Below are positions 16,298-25,211 of a stretch of 30,897 nucleotides of DNA, piece by piece. The notes beneath the pieces are model-generated. The model did no database searches. It worked only from the letters and a program-made list of their open reading frames with translations, and had not been told where the DNA came from. A program made the position numbers and the translations under genes. Source of the DNA: Fibrobacterota bacterium (GTDB taxonomy: Bacteria; Fibrobacterota; Chitinivibrionia; Chitinivibrionales; Chitinispirillaceae). Positions within the stretch are counted from its first letter, which is position 1; each line of letters begins with the position of its first letter. The stretch lies in the NCBI GenBank assembly GCA_023412475.1, contig JAEYNR010000035.1, positions 1 through 30,897 on the forward strand, in the 5' to 3' direction.

Positions 16298-19237
16298 TTA
16301 GGTTTCGTTTCCTCCATGTAATAGCGACTGCAAAGATTTATTCAGTTCTTCCACATTGTAAGGCTTTGAAATAATGCCTTTAAAGCCATAGCTTTTATAA
16401 TCAGCCATTATGGGATCATTGGAGTAGCCGCTGGAAACTAAGCCATTAACCTTTGGATCTATTTCAAGCAGCTTGCTCATGGTTTCTTTCCCTCCCATAC
16501 CTGCAGGAACTGTCAGATCAAGAATGATGGCATCAAATTTCTGGTTGTTCTTCAGTGCTTTAATATAAATCTCGATAGCGGTTTCTCCATTATTGGCAGT
16601 TTCCACGATATAGCCCAGATGAGAGAGAAGTGTTTTTGTGACTGTAAGGATAACCGGTTCATCATCCATTATAAGAATTTTACCGGTTTTAGCTGCCAGA
16701 ATAGATCCGGTTTTTTTATGCTTGACTGCAATCTTTGTGGATGCGGGCAGGAGAATATGAAAAGATGTGCCCTTGTTTAAAATAGACTCTACAAAGAGAT
16801 GTCCGTTATGTTTCTTAATGATTGAATAGGAGGTAGCCAGCCCTAAGCCGGATCCTTTGGCTTTAGTGGTAAAAAAAGGATCAAAAATGCGTTGCTGGAT
16901 TTCAGGTGAAATTCCCTTTCCACAATCACAGACTGTGAGTTTGATATACTTTCCTGGAGGCAGTTGGACATCTTTTACAGAAGGGTTGTCTTCATTAGTC
17001 ATTGAAATTTTAATTACTCCACCCTGAGGCATTGCTTCAATGGCATTAATCAGCAGGTTCTGAATGACCTGACTGATTTGAGTGCTGTCAACATCAGCAG
17101 AGTATAAATTGTCTTGAGAGGAGATATCACATTTGACCAGAGTCCCTGAAATGGTGAATGCCGCAGTTTCTTTGACTAAAGACTCAAGGGAGGTTGCTTC
17201 TTTTATTGGTGCCCCACCTTTTGAATAGGTCAAAAGCTGCCCTGTAAGATCTCTTCCTCTCTGAAGGGCGTTTTCTATATCGTTAAGAATATTACTGAGA
17301 TCCGGATTGTCAATATTGTTGATTTTAAATATCGAAACACCAGCCCAGATAGCAGTCAACAGATTATTGAAATCGTGTGCTATTCCACCAGCCAGTATTC
17401 CCAATGCTTCCAATTTATCCTTTTCGATAATCTCTTTTTCAAAGCGGACCCTGTCGGTTAAATCAACACAGATACCGCGCATACCGGTTACCCTGTTCTG
17501 GCGGATAATTGGAGTGGAATGGAGCAATACAGGAAATTCTTTGCCACTTTTGTGTAAAGCGGTATATTCATTGTGAAATTTAGGGTCATTGTTGAGAATA
17601 CGGATTATATTAGCCTTTACCTTCTCCCGATGTTCTGGAATGATCATGTCCAGTGGAGTGAATTTCTTCGACAGATCATCTGGGTTATAACCGAAAAGTT
17701 CAAATGCTTTTTTATTGCAATAGGTGAAGTTTCCGTTGTTATCGGTTTCAAAAACTGCTTCAGGAAGAAAGTCGGTAAGTTCGCGGTAACGCTGTTCACT
17801 TTCCTCAAAAGCATTCTTTGTGTTGATCAAATCGGAAATGTCTTTGAGAAATGATACCAGACAGCTTTTCCCTTTAAACAACATCTCTTCACTGGATACA
17901 GAAAGAATATGCACCTCTTCTACACAATCTCTGTAGAAGAGTCCTTTAAGAGTAGAAGAAGAGAGTGGCAATTCAAGTTCTGGTATTTCCGGATCAGAGG
18001 GAACGATTTTTTGAAGGATAGAAACTGGTTCAATACCTATATCCAAAAGCTCAAATGCAAGGGGGTTTGCCGAAATCACAAGTCCGGAACTGCTTTCGCA
18101 AATGACTATAGCTTCCGGGGCATGCTCAAAAATCGTCTGAAACCTTTTTTCAGAAAGGAAAACGCTCTCAACCCAACCTCTGATACGTTTTAATGCAATG
18201 TGATTAATGATGGAAAATATGCAAAGGATCAAGGTCACAGTTATGAAAAAACCAAGAAGGTAATATTTAAAAACAGATTCCTTTTCGGAATACACATAAA
18301 TGGACCAGCCTGCCAAATGTAAAGAAGACATGGATTCTATATATTGTTTTCTTTTTATGATTGCTTCACCTGCTGAGGTCTTTTGCTTTATTAACGGCTC
18401 CATAGAATTGACTCTGTAATGAGATCGTTGGCTGATATGCTGTTTTTGTAAATCTGTGAGCGGAAAAAGCGGTCTGTGATTACAATTTGGAGAGCTGGAT
18501 ATAAAAACGATATTGTTCTGATCGACTAAAAATGCCCTGGATTGTAGTGAAAAAATCGAATCCAATTGATGCGTGTCATATTTAATTGCTATCACTCCAA
18601 TCACTTTTCCATCAGAGCTTTTTACAGGAGCAGCGCTGAAATAACCTCTTTTTTCGGTTGTTGCTCCTACCGCAAAACAACTGGTATTCCTTCCGGCTAT
18701 TGACTCATTAAAATAAGTTCTGAAAGAATAATCTTTACCTACAAAGCTTAATTCAGTATTATAGTTGGAGGAGGCAACTGTTATTCCGTCATAGTTTATT
18801 AAATATACGGCGTATGCATCAAAGGCATTCTGATAACGATTTAAAACTGAAATAATCCTTTCTTTATTAATTTCTGTTGGATTTCTCAGGTACTCTACAA
18901 CTGCAGGGGAGCCGCTAATCGCACTGACCCCAGCATCAATTTTGTTCATCTTGCTCTCGATCGCAGCCTTTATAACCGAAACGGATAGGTTTGCCTCTGC
19001 TTTTATTTTTTGTTTCTCATTTTTGACAAGCCTGTTGGTAATACAATATCCCAGGATATAAAGTACTGTTATTACTAAAGTGGTAAGGAAAAAAAGTGCA
19101 CGGGCATAAGTAAAGTTGTCGTGCACAATTGATTTTTTAGGATACATCTGGCGGTATAAACGCACTGAAATAAAAACAATTATTAATAAAAGTGCTGGAA
19201 ACAGAAGATGTTCGATCTGAGAGAGGATTTGAATCAT
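16298..19237 (-). CDS. Hybrid sensor histidine kinase (Cache-PAS-PAS-HisKA-HATPase-REC)
   Basis: A 979-aa membrane sensor with membrane segments near 8-26, 46-66 and 325-346. The extracytoplasmic part (about 75-318) is a double-Cache-like domain with Y-L-I-N-Y-D-G and the G-K-D-Y-S-F-R-T-Y-F motif typical of dCache modules. Two PAS domains follow (about 362-470 and 482-598, the second with Y-C-N-K-K-A-F-E-L-F-G-Y). The HisKA block G-G-I-A-H-D-F-N-N-L-L has phospho-acceptor H621. The ATPase domain has N731, D771-x-G and G-S-G-L-G-L. A C-terminal receiver domain (about 852-975) has D858/D859, phospho-acceptor D907 and K958. A phosphorelay to an unseen partner, or REC feedback, is possible. No separate response regulator or output gene is adjacent. 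Context links it to the YfiR/TonB pair. Confidence 0.94.
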   Translation of the reverse strand: MIQILSQIEHLLFPALLLIIVFISVRLYRQMYPKKSIVHDNFTYARALFFLTTLVITVLYILGYCITNRLVKNEKQKIKAEANLSVSVIKAAIESKMNKIDAGVSAISGSPAVVEYLRNPTEINKERIISVLNRYQNAFDAYAVYLINYDGITVASSNYNTELSFVGKDYSFRTYFNESIAGRNTSCFAVGATTEKRGYFSAAPVKSSDGKVIGVIAIKYDTHQLDSIFSLQSRAFLVDQNNIVFISSSPNCNHRPLFPLTDLQKQHISQRSHYRVNSMEPLIKQKTSAGEAIIKRKQYIESMSSLHLAGWSIYVYSEKESVFKYYLLGFFITVTLILCIFSIINHIALKRIRGWVESVFLSEKRFQTIFEHAPEAIVICESSSGLVISANPLAFELLDIGIEPVSILQKIVPSDPEIPELELPLSSSTLKGLFYRDCVEEVHILSVSSEEMLFKGKSCLVSFLKDISDLINTKNAFEESEQRYRELTDFLPEAVFETDNNGNFTYCNKKAFELFGYNPDDLSKKFTPLDMIIPEHREKVKANIIRILNNDPKFHNEYTALHKSGKEFPVLLHSTPIIRQNRVTGMRGICVDLTDRVRFEKEIIEKDKLEALGILAGGIAHDFNNLLTAIWAGVSIFKINNIDNPDLSNILNDIENALQRGRDLTGQLLTYSKGGAPIKEATSLESLVKETAAFTISGTLVKCDISSQDNLYSADVDSTQISQVIQNLLINAIEAMPQGGVIKISMTNEDNPSVKDVQLPPGKYIKLTVCDCGKGISPEIQQRIFDPFFTTKAKGSGLGLATSYSIIKKHNGHLFVESILNKGTSFHILLPASTKIAVKHKKTGSILAAKTGKILIMDDEPVILTVTKTLLSHLGYIVETANNGETAIEIYIKALKNNQKFDAIILDLTVPAGMGGKETMSKLLEIDPKVNGLVSSGYSNDPIMADYKSYGFKGIISKPYNVEELNKSLQSLLHGGNET

Positions 19238-19725
19238 GAGGCATACAGTCCTGAAAAAAAACTATTTATTTGATTTTAAACCACTCAGCTATTAACCGAA
19301 TTAATCAGAAATAATTCCCGGCCTCCTTAATACCTAAGTACGGTGGACAGGGCGGAAAGAAAAATCTGAAGAACAAGAATTAAGAATTTGCATTATCTCC
19401 AACATTTAGCTCTAAGCTGTTTCGTTTGATTAAAAATTCTATTTATAGTTAAATACTTGTTTTAATACAAAGCTGAGTGGTTATATTATTACCTAATTAT
19501 ATGATTATAATATATTTATTTCATTTGTGTCTATAGTAACGAATAAAAGTCCAATTCAAGAATAAAGATTCTCCTTAGCTAACAAGGGATGGTACTTTAT
19601 TCTACCCGCAACTATTTTCTTGCTGAGTTATTTTTTGCATAAAAAGAATTCAAAACAGGACTTATAACGTATTAAGGGAATTATCGGATTTCTATTTCTA
19701 ACACTTTAGGGTAGAGGTTTTTATA
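19238..19725. other. A+T-rich divergent intergenic region
   Basis: This 488-base region between the kinase and the divergent DUF362 gene is A+T-rich and has no open frame with coding character. It probably carries both promoters, but I could not find a convincing pair of hexamers or an operator. Confidence 0.5.
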
Positions 19726-20925
19726 ATGTCTAAATCATCAGTGGCAATTGTGGCATGTGGTTCATATAACCAGGACGAGGTAAATGATGCAGTAATAAAG
19801 GGAATCGGGTTACTTGGGGGCATAGGACGGTTTTGCAGCAGTGGAGAGAGAATACTTATAAAGCCCAATGCTCTCTGGGGTACAGATCCTGTGCGCTGTG
19901 TGGTAACTCACCCTTCGGTGTTTAAAGCCGTAGCACTTCTTTTACAGGGCCATGGTGTTATTCTTCAGTACGGTGATTCCCCGGCCGGTTTACAGACTTC
20001 TGCCCAGGCCATGCAAAAGCCTGGCTATAGCAGAATAGCCTCTGAATTGAACATAGAGCACGCTGATTTTGACCATGGAAAAAACGTCTCATTTTCCGAA
20101 GGAATATTCTGTAAACAGCTTTTTCTTGCTGATGCGGTTTTCAATTCAGATGGACTGATTAGTCTGCCAAAACTCAAAACCCACGGGTTAACCCGAATGA
20201 CAGGGGCTGTTAAAAATCAATATGGGTGTATTCCAGGACTGGTGAAAGGTGAATATCATGCAAGACTGCCCGATGTCTACGAATTTTCAAAACTACTGGT
20301 AGATATAAATCGGTTTATTAAACCTCGTTTGTATATCATGGATGCAATTTATGCTATGGAAGGCAATGGGCCACAAAGCGGTGAACCGAAAAAACTGGGT
20401 GTACTGCTTTTCTCTGATGATCCTGTTGCTTTGGATAGCACTGCCTGCAGACTTATCGATCTGAATCCGGATTTCGTTCCCCCCATTGTGGAAGGAGTAA
20501 AGGGTGGTCTGGGTGTCTCCAATCAGGATTCAATCCAAATAATCGGGGAATCAATTGAAGATCTCATTGATGCCAATTTTAAGGTAGTTAGATCTGCTCC
20601 GGTCGCCTTGCCACAAAACCGGATTCTTCGTCAGATCCGCTCTCGCTTTACACCCAGACCGGTTATCAGTCAGCAAAAATGTATTCAATGTCTCAGGTGT
20701 GTAAAAAGCTGTCCGGTTGATCCCAAAGCTCTAAGCTGTAAAGCCGGGTCAAAGATCCCCCGGTTCGATTATAAAAACTGTATTCGCTGTTTCTGCTGCC
20801 AGGAAGTATGCCCTGAAAAGGCCATCTCTATCAGGGAACCCCTGTTAAAGAAACTTTTTCCAGCAGTGTCTTATATATCGCTTTTCATTGCCAACAGACA
20901 CAGTAAAAAGCAGAAGGGAAAGTGA
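19726..20925 (+). CDS. DUF362 protein fused to a two-cluster 4Fe-4S ferredoxin domain
   Basis: A 399-aa protein. Residues about 5-290 are a DUF362 domain: K-P-N-A-L-W-G near 46, T-H-P-S-V near 61, the G-D-S-P-A-G motif at 83, the S-L-P-K-L-K-T-H-G block at 146-154, and a D-D-P-V-A-L-D-S-T-A segment near 231. Residues about 315-370 are a bacterial-type ferredoxin with C319, C322, C325, C329 and C352, C355, C358, C362, enough for two 4Fe-4S clusters; an additional C357 sits inside the second motif. The end (about 376-399) is a hydrophobic stretch followed by R-H-S-K-K-Q-K-G-K, perhaps a membrane contact. The role of the family is not established; electron transfer is implied by the clusters. 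The lipoate-ligase-like gene begins one base after its stop codon. Confidence 0.88.
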   Translation: MSKSSVAIVACGSYNQDEVNDAVIKGIGLLGGIGRFCSSGERILIKPNALWGTDPVRCVVTHPSVFKAVALLLQGHGVILQYGDSPAGLQTSAQAMQKPGYSRIASELNIEHADFDHGKNVSFSEGIFCKQLFLADAVFNSDGLISLPKLKTHGLTRMTGAVKNQYGCIPGLVKGEYHARLPDVYEFSKLLVDINRFIKPRLYIMDAIYAMEGNGPQSGEPKKLGVLLFSDDPVALDSTACRLIDLNPDFVPPIVEGVKGGLGVSNQDSIQIIGESIEDLIDANFKVVRSAPVALPQNRILRQIRSRFTPRPVISQQKCIQCLRCVKSCPVDPKALSCKAGSKIPRFDYKNCIRCFCCQEVCPEKAISIREPLLKKLFPAVSYISLFIANRHSKKQKGK

Positions 20926-20926
20926 T

Positions 20927-21571
20927 GTGTTAGTTTTTCCCAGGTTTCCGGGTGAAGCTCGCAAGAATGATGGAATTTTCATGTATGGAGCGCAACGTTC
21001 TAAACCTTACGTTTACGTCTATCCGCAGGAGTCTCTGGAAATTGTCTATGGCCCCTCGTGTAAGCCTGAAAAAGAACTGAACCTTAACCGTTGCATTGCC
21101 GACAGTGTTTCTATACAAAAAAGACGCGGTGGAGGGGGCACTGTTATTCTTGCTCCGGGAGTAGTAGTTATAATTGTGGTAGGTGAACGCAAGACCGGTG
21201 AATCCGCTCTGGATATTTTTGACAATATTCATAATGCAATGATAGCACTGCTTGAAAGTGAAGGTATCGGTTCTATTGAAAAAATGGGGATCAGTGATCT
21301 TGCAATACAGAACCGAAAAGTACTGGGAAGTTCACTTTATATGGGTTCATCGCCATTCTGTTACTATTATCAATCAAGCCTGCTGGTTTGTGCCGACATT
21401 TCTCTTATGAACCGATATCTTGAACATCCACCCAAAGAACCGGATTATCGCAAAGGAAGGGGGCATGAGACATTCTGCACTACTTTACATGAACAGGGTT
21501 TCTTCATTTCACCTGCCGATATATGCAAATTATTTTCCGGCAAATTGCAAAAACAGTTGTTAAATGCCTGA
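20927..21571 (+). CDS. Lipoate-protein ligase A/LipB-fold protein
   Basis: A 214-aa protein of the biotin/lipoyl ligase fold. The lipoyl-AMP binding loop is K-R-R-G-G-G-G-T-V (65-73). The catalytic lysine is K131 in N-R-K-V-L-G-S-S-L-Y, preceded by G-I-S-D-L-A-I, as in LplA. It lacks the C-terminal accessory domain of E. coli LplA and the usual M-A-L-D-E start of that family. The start is set as GTG at 20927, with AAGGG 8 bases upstream; an in-frame TTG at 20888 has no ribosome binding site. It follows the stop of the DUF362-ferredoxin gene by one base, so the two should be translationally coupled. It could be a lipoyl/octanoyl transferase for an Fe-S-dependent pathway, or a divergent ligase with another acyl substrate. 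No lipoate-bearing protein lies nearby. Confidence 0.8.
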   Translation: MLVFPRFPGEARKNDGIFMYGAQRSKPYVYVYPQESLEIVYGPSCKPEKELNLNRCIADSVSIQKRRGGGGTVILAPGVVVIIVVGERKTGESALDIFDNIHNAMIALLESEGIGSIEKMGISDLAIQNRKVLGSSLYMGSSPFCYYYQSSLLVCADISLMNRYLEHPPKEPDYRKGRGHETFCTTLHEQGFFISPADICKLFSGKLQKQLLNA

Positions 21572-21713
21572 ATCGTATATTCTCTGCGGAAGTAGATTCG
21601 CCTCTGTCATTTTTGCTACCAGGTCAGGGCGCTAACGCGGTTTATCATCAAAGAAACTATCATTTATAAGCAGCAAAATAATCGAAACTTAGTCAATTTA
21701 TAGTATAAAGCAA

Positions 21714-23684
21714 TTAACGGTTAATAGCAATTTTATGCCTTCCCAGCATCGAACCATCCTGTCTGTAAAATACCATGGTGAAAAGGCCGGCTGCCATATT
21801 TCCGGGCAAAGCGACTATACCGTTTTCATTGAAATTAATCCTGGCAATTCTACGGCCTTGCAGATCAAATAAGATTGCAGATCCTTTTTGATTGAAATTC
21901 TGAATGAATACGCTTTGACCGGAATGGGTAAATGAAACCGTAGATGGAATTTCTTTGCGAGATACTCTTATTGGAGAAGACAGGTCAATTACTTCCTTAA
22001 CGGCTCCTGCGGCATTGATTTTTCCCGCACCCCACCGGTTGATGGGGGAAGTGATATCACCGGTCCATTGATCATGGGTGGCTGATTTCTGAATACATTT
22101 CAGTGCGGTTTCCGGAGTAAGTTCAGGGTCGATTTGCAGCATAAGGGCAATGATACCTGCTACGACAGGTGAAGCTCCGGAAGTCCCGGTTGCTTCGGCA
22201 TAACGGCCGCTTTTGGTGGAAATATCGGGCCAGATTACAGGAGTCAGATCCGGTTGTGAACTTCGGCTCATTGCTACTACCACCCGCCATCCAGGAGCGG
22301 TGATATCCGGTTTTATTCTTCCATCAACAGTAGGCCCTGTACTGCTGAAATGAGTTATATCTCCTTTGTTATCGGTAGAAACTTCCACCGAATCATTCCA
22401 GTACTTAAGAGTTGCTCTCCCGATGTATGCTCCTGTAGCAATTATCCGTTTCGCTGTTCCGCCTACCTCATTGATGCTGTATTCAGCATTACCATTGTGA
22501 AAACCATCCATATCCATTTTTCGCAAACGCTGCTTATATATATGCCAGGTGTGGATACTGCAATTGTCTTTACCGTTGGTGATAGTCACACCCGTAAACA
22601 GATGGGGTTTTAAGGTTTGAAAATAAAGAAGGGCATGGGGTTTTCTATTGAGGTTGCTTGATGATTCGGCATTGATAAACATGTGTGCGATATCGGTTGA
22701 TCCATCAGGATTTTCCCAGACCAGAGAATCTTCATTTTCAGTTGTACCTGTGAGGGATGTTTTTTTGAAATATCTAATTTTTTTGGTAATGGTATCAATT
22801 AGCAGAGGCTGGACAGAGAAAGGCTTTGATTTTTCACCCCAGATATCAATTCCGGAGTAATAGAAGGTGTCAGAGCCTGAACTGGCCAGTTTAGGAGTAA
22901 GCCAGGTACCTTGGGCCTCATCTGGTTTTAGTTTAAAATTCAGATGAGTGCTGCGGTTGTAATCATTTCCTGCTGCACCCACCACTATTCTTCCGGGCTC
23001 ACCGACTGAATCTACAAAAGAATCGAAAAGCGAGGTGCCATCATGAGGGCCATAGGAGATGCCAATGCTTAGATTGACTACACAGGGCACATTTAATGAA
23101 TCTGCCAGTGAAAAGATCCAGGAGATTCCATCGGAAATGTTGCTTATTTTGTTTGAATAGATCACTGCCGCAATCATGGCATCTGGTGCCATCCCGTAAA
23201 AGTTATGGCTTCTGTCGGAACCGGCCGCTATACTGGCCATCATGGTTCCATGTACATGATCTTCAACCAGCCCGAAAAGACTGTCTTTTTGTAATTCACG
23301 GTGGTTTTTCATTATGCCATAACCGAAGCGGTTTTGTTTACCTAAAGAAGTAGCATTCTGGTTCCACAGAGCGATAAATCTGGTGTTACCATCCTGGTCA
23401 AGGAATGCAGGATGATGGGTATCAAATTCGGTATCAATGACTCCTATCAGAATACCTTTGCCGGTAAGAGTGCGTGGAAGATCAGATGGGCGGGTGCCAT
23501 GGACCTCATCAACAAAGCTTAAAATGCGGGTACTGTCAAGAACTGGCGACGGAGCCAGCATTTTTTGAAAAAGTACATTTTGATAAAAAGGAACTGGTGC
23601 TGGAGAGGGCGGAAACCTGTTTTTTGCATAAATTATCGAAAAGCAGAAGAGCACAAGAGATGTTATAGTCTTAAATTCAGTCAT
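21714..23684 (-). CDS. Secreted subtilisin-family (S8) serine protease with sorting-type tail
   Basis: An exported 656-aa subtilase. The start at 23684 has GGGAGGG upstream and opens directly into a signal peptide (residues 1-20, ending S-I-I-Y-A); the TTG at 23759 has neither. The catalytic residues are intact: D84 in G-V-I-D-T-E-F-D, H145 in H-V-H-G-T, oxyanion N240 in A-A-G-N and S502 in G-T-S-G-A-S-P. A long insert (about 250-440) lies between N240 and the serine, probably a beta-sandwich as in other large bacterial subtilases. The last 75 residues (S-V-F-I-Q-N-F then L-F-D-L-Q-G-R-R, later M-A-A-G-L-F-T-M-V and a final K-I-A-I-N-R) look like a type IX-type sorting domain. It converges with the lipoate-ligase gene; I find no clear terminator between them. 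Confidence 0.93.
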   Translation of the reverse strand: MTEFKTITSLVLFCFSIIYAKNRFPPSPAPVPFYQNVLFQKMLAPSPVLDSTRILSFVDEVHGTRPSDLPRTLTGKGILIGVIDTEFDTHHPAFLDQDGNTRFIALWNQNATSLGKQNRFGYGIMKNHRELQKDSLFGLVEDHVHGTMMASIAAGSDRSHNFYGMAPDAMIAAVIYSNKISNISDGISWIFSLADSLNVPCVVNLSIGISYGPHDGTSLFDSFVDSVGEPGRIVVGAAGNDYNRSTHLNFKLKPDEAQGTWLTPKLASSGSDTFYYSGIDIWGEKSKPFSVQPLLIDTITKKIRYFKKTSLTGTTENEDSLVWENPDGSTDIAHMFINAESSSNLNRKPHALLYFQTLKPHLFTGVTITNGKDNCSIHTWHIYKQRLRKMDMDGFHNGNAEYSINEVGGTAKRIIATGAYIGRATLKYWNDSVEVSTDNKGDITHFSSTGPTVDGRIKPDITAPGWRVVVAMSRSSQPDLTPVIWPDISTKSGRYAEATGTSGASPVVAGIIALMLQIDPELTPETALKCIQKSATHDQWTGDITSPINRWGAGKINAAGAVKEVIDLSSPIRVSRKEIPSTVSFTHSGQSVFIQNFNQKGSAILFDLQGRRIARINFNENGIVALPGNMAAGLFTMVFYRQDGSMLGRHKIAINR

Positions 23685-24109
23685 TTTTGAGAAGCCCTCC
23701 CTCAAAGGATCATAAATTGAAGATAGGTTTCGACAGAAACGAAAACAAGGATAGTGCAATTGGAGAAATAATGCAATTATAATGGCATGGCAGATGTTTT
23801 TGGGATTAAATTGGCCAAAAATCCAACGAGTTTGTTGATAATTATTCGATAAAACCGTATTTATGATAATTGTTTGATTAAACAGTGTGCTACAATATTT
23901 GATCCTATGGGATCAGCGGAAAAAGTGCTGGGAGCTTGATGTGTCCTAAGAAATAACAAATTGCTGCAGATAAACAGATTTATTATATTATGTGTTTGAC
24001 AATTAATAGCCTGAAGAATGTCGGCGGAAGAACGGGGCAGGTCCGACTTTGGATGATATCAGCTCTTTTGGTTAAGCATTTTTATTTATCGGGAAAGACT
24101 GGAGTTTAG
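23685..24109. other. Divergent intergenic region between subtilase and argC
   Basis: 425 bases of A+T-rich DNA without a coding frame. A perfect TTGACA lies near 23996, but the sequence 17 bases later (TGTCGG) is not a -10 box, so a promoter there is unproven. Confidence 0.45.
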
Positions 24110-25051
24110 ATGTATAAAATTTTCGTGGATGGTCAGGAAGGTACGACCGGATTACAGATCAATGAACGACTCTCAAAATACAGTGGAGTAGAGATACTGA
24201 AAATTGACAGCGATAAGAAAAAGGATATTGAACTGAGAAGAAAGTTTCTCAATGAAGCAGATGTGGTTTTTCTTTGCCTTCCCGATGATGCAGCCAGAGA
24301 GTCGGTTTCCCTTGTTTCCAACGAAAAAACCTGTATTATCGATGCCAGTACTGCACACCGGACCCATCCTGACTGGACCTATGGCTTTCCGGAACTCAAG
24401 GGACAGCGGGAGAAGATAAAAAAATCCAAAAGAATAGCAGTCCCCGGATGTTACGCAACCGGTTTTGTTGCCATCATGTATCCACTTGTTAAAGAAGGGC
24501 TGGTACAGCCGGACTATCCGGTGACATTGCATGCTATTTCAGGTTATAGCGGCGGCGGCAAGAAACTGATCTCCCAATATCAATCTGATACAACCCAGGA
24601 TGCTCTTTGTGCCCCGCGTCCGTATTCTGCCAGATTAAATCATAAGCATCTGCCAGAGATGCAGAGAGTAGCAGGACTGGATTTCCAGCCTCTTTTTACT
24701 CCTATGGTGTGTAGCTATTACAAAGGTATGGCGGTCATGGTACCGCTGTTGCGGAGATTGTTGCCAAAGAAAAGCACTGCCAAAGAGATTCATGAGTTTT
24801 TTTCTGATTATTATGGGTCAGAGCAATTTGTTCATGTATTGCCTTTTGATACCGGGCTGTCTACCGAAAACGGATATCTCAACGTTATTGGCTCAAATGA
24901 CACCAATCGAAACGATATATGCATTTTTCACAATGATGAGCAGATATTGCTGATTTCACGTCTGGATAATCTTGGCAAGGGAGCATCCGGTGCCGCTGTT
25001 CAATGCATGAATATTGTTTGCGGCTATGATGAGAGTATGGGGTTAGTGTAA
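24110..25051 (+). CDS. argC: N-acetyl-gamma-glutamyl-phosphate reductase, type 2
   Basis: Third enzyme of arginine biosynthesis: NADPH-dependent reduction of N-acetylglutamyl phosphate to the semialdehyde. The 313-aa length and the sequence (V-D-G-Q-E-G-T-T-G-L at 7-16, F-L-C-L-P-D-D-A-A near 54, D-A-S-T-A-H-R near 78, catalytic C114 in V-P-G-C-Y-A-T-G, S-G-Y-S-G-G-G-K-K near 147) mark the shorter type 2 form rather than the roughly 340-aa type 1. The ATG has TGGAG 5 bases upstream. It stands alone, ending before a strong terminator; the other arg genes are not in the window. The K-I-D-S-D-K-K-K-D-I stretch near 31-40 is a surface loop in related proteins. Confidence 0.95.
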   Translation: MYKIFVDGQEGTTGLQINERLSKYSGVEILKIDSDKKKDIELRRKFLNEADVVFLCLPDDAARESVSLVSNEKTCIIDASTAHRTHPDWTYGFPELKGQREKIKKSKRIAVPGCYATGFVAIMYPLVKEGLVQPDYPVTLHAISGYSGGGKKLISQYQSDTTQDALCAPRPYSARLNHKHLPEMQRVAGLDFQPLFTPMVCSYYKGMAVMVPLLRRLLPKKSTAKEIHEFFSDYYGSEQFVHVLPFDTGLSTENGYLNVIGSNDTNRNDICIFHNDEQILLISRLDNLGKGASGAAVQCMNIVCGYDESMGLV

Positions 25052-25127
25052 CAGATCTTTTCCGAGTATACAATCGCAGAAGATCTGATTTTTAAATTTT
25101 GATTTCTTATTCATCATCAAAAAAAAG

Positions 25128-25160
25128 AAAAGCCCTGCTGACTGATCAGCAGGGCTTTTT
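25128..25160. terminator. Strong bidirectional terminator after argC
   Basis: Perfect 11-bp stem AGCCCTGCTGA / TCAGCAGGGCT with a 4-base loop, flanked by A's on the left and T's on the right, so it works on both strands. It lies between argC and the convergent beta-helix gene. Confidence 0.92.
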
Positions 25161-25211
25161 TGTTAGAAGCGTTTTAAAGGAACCCTTCCCGTTTTTACAG
25201 GATAGAGTATC

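Noticed and set aside
23990..24020. Promoter at the perfect TTGACA upstream of argC
   Set aside because: No acceptable -10 hexamer at 16-18 bases spacing, so the single box is not enough.
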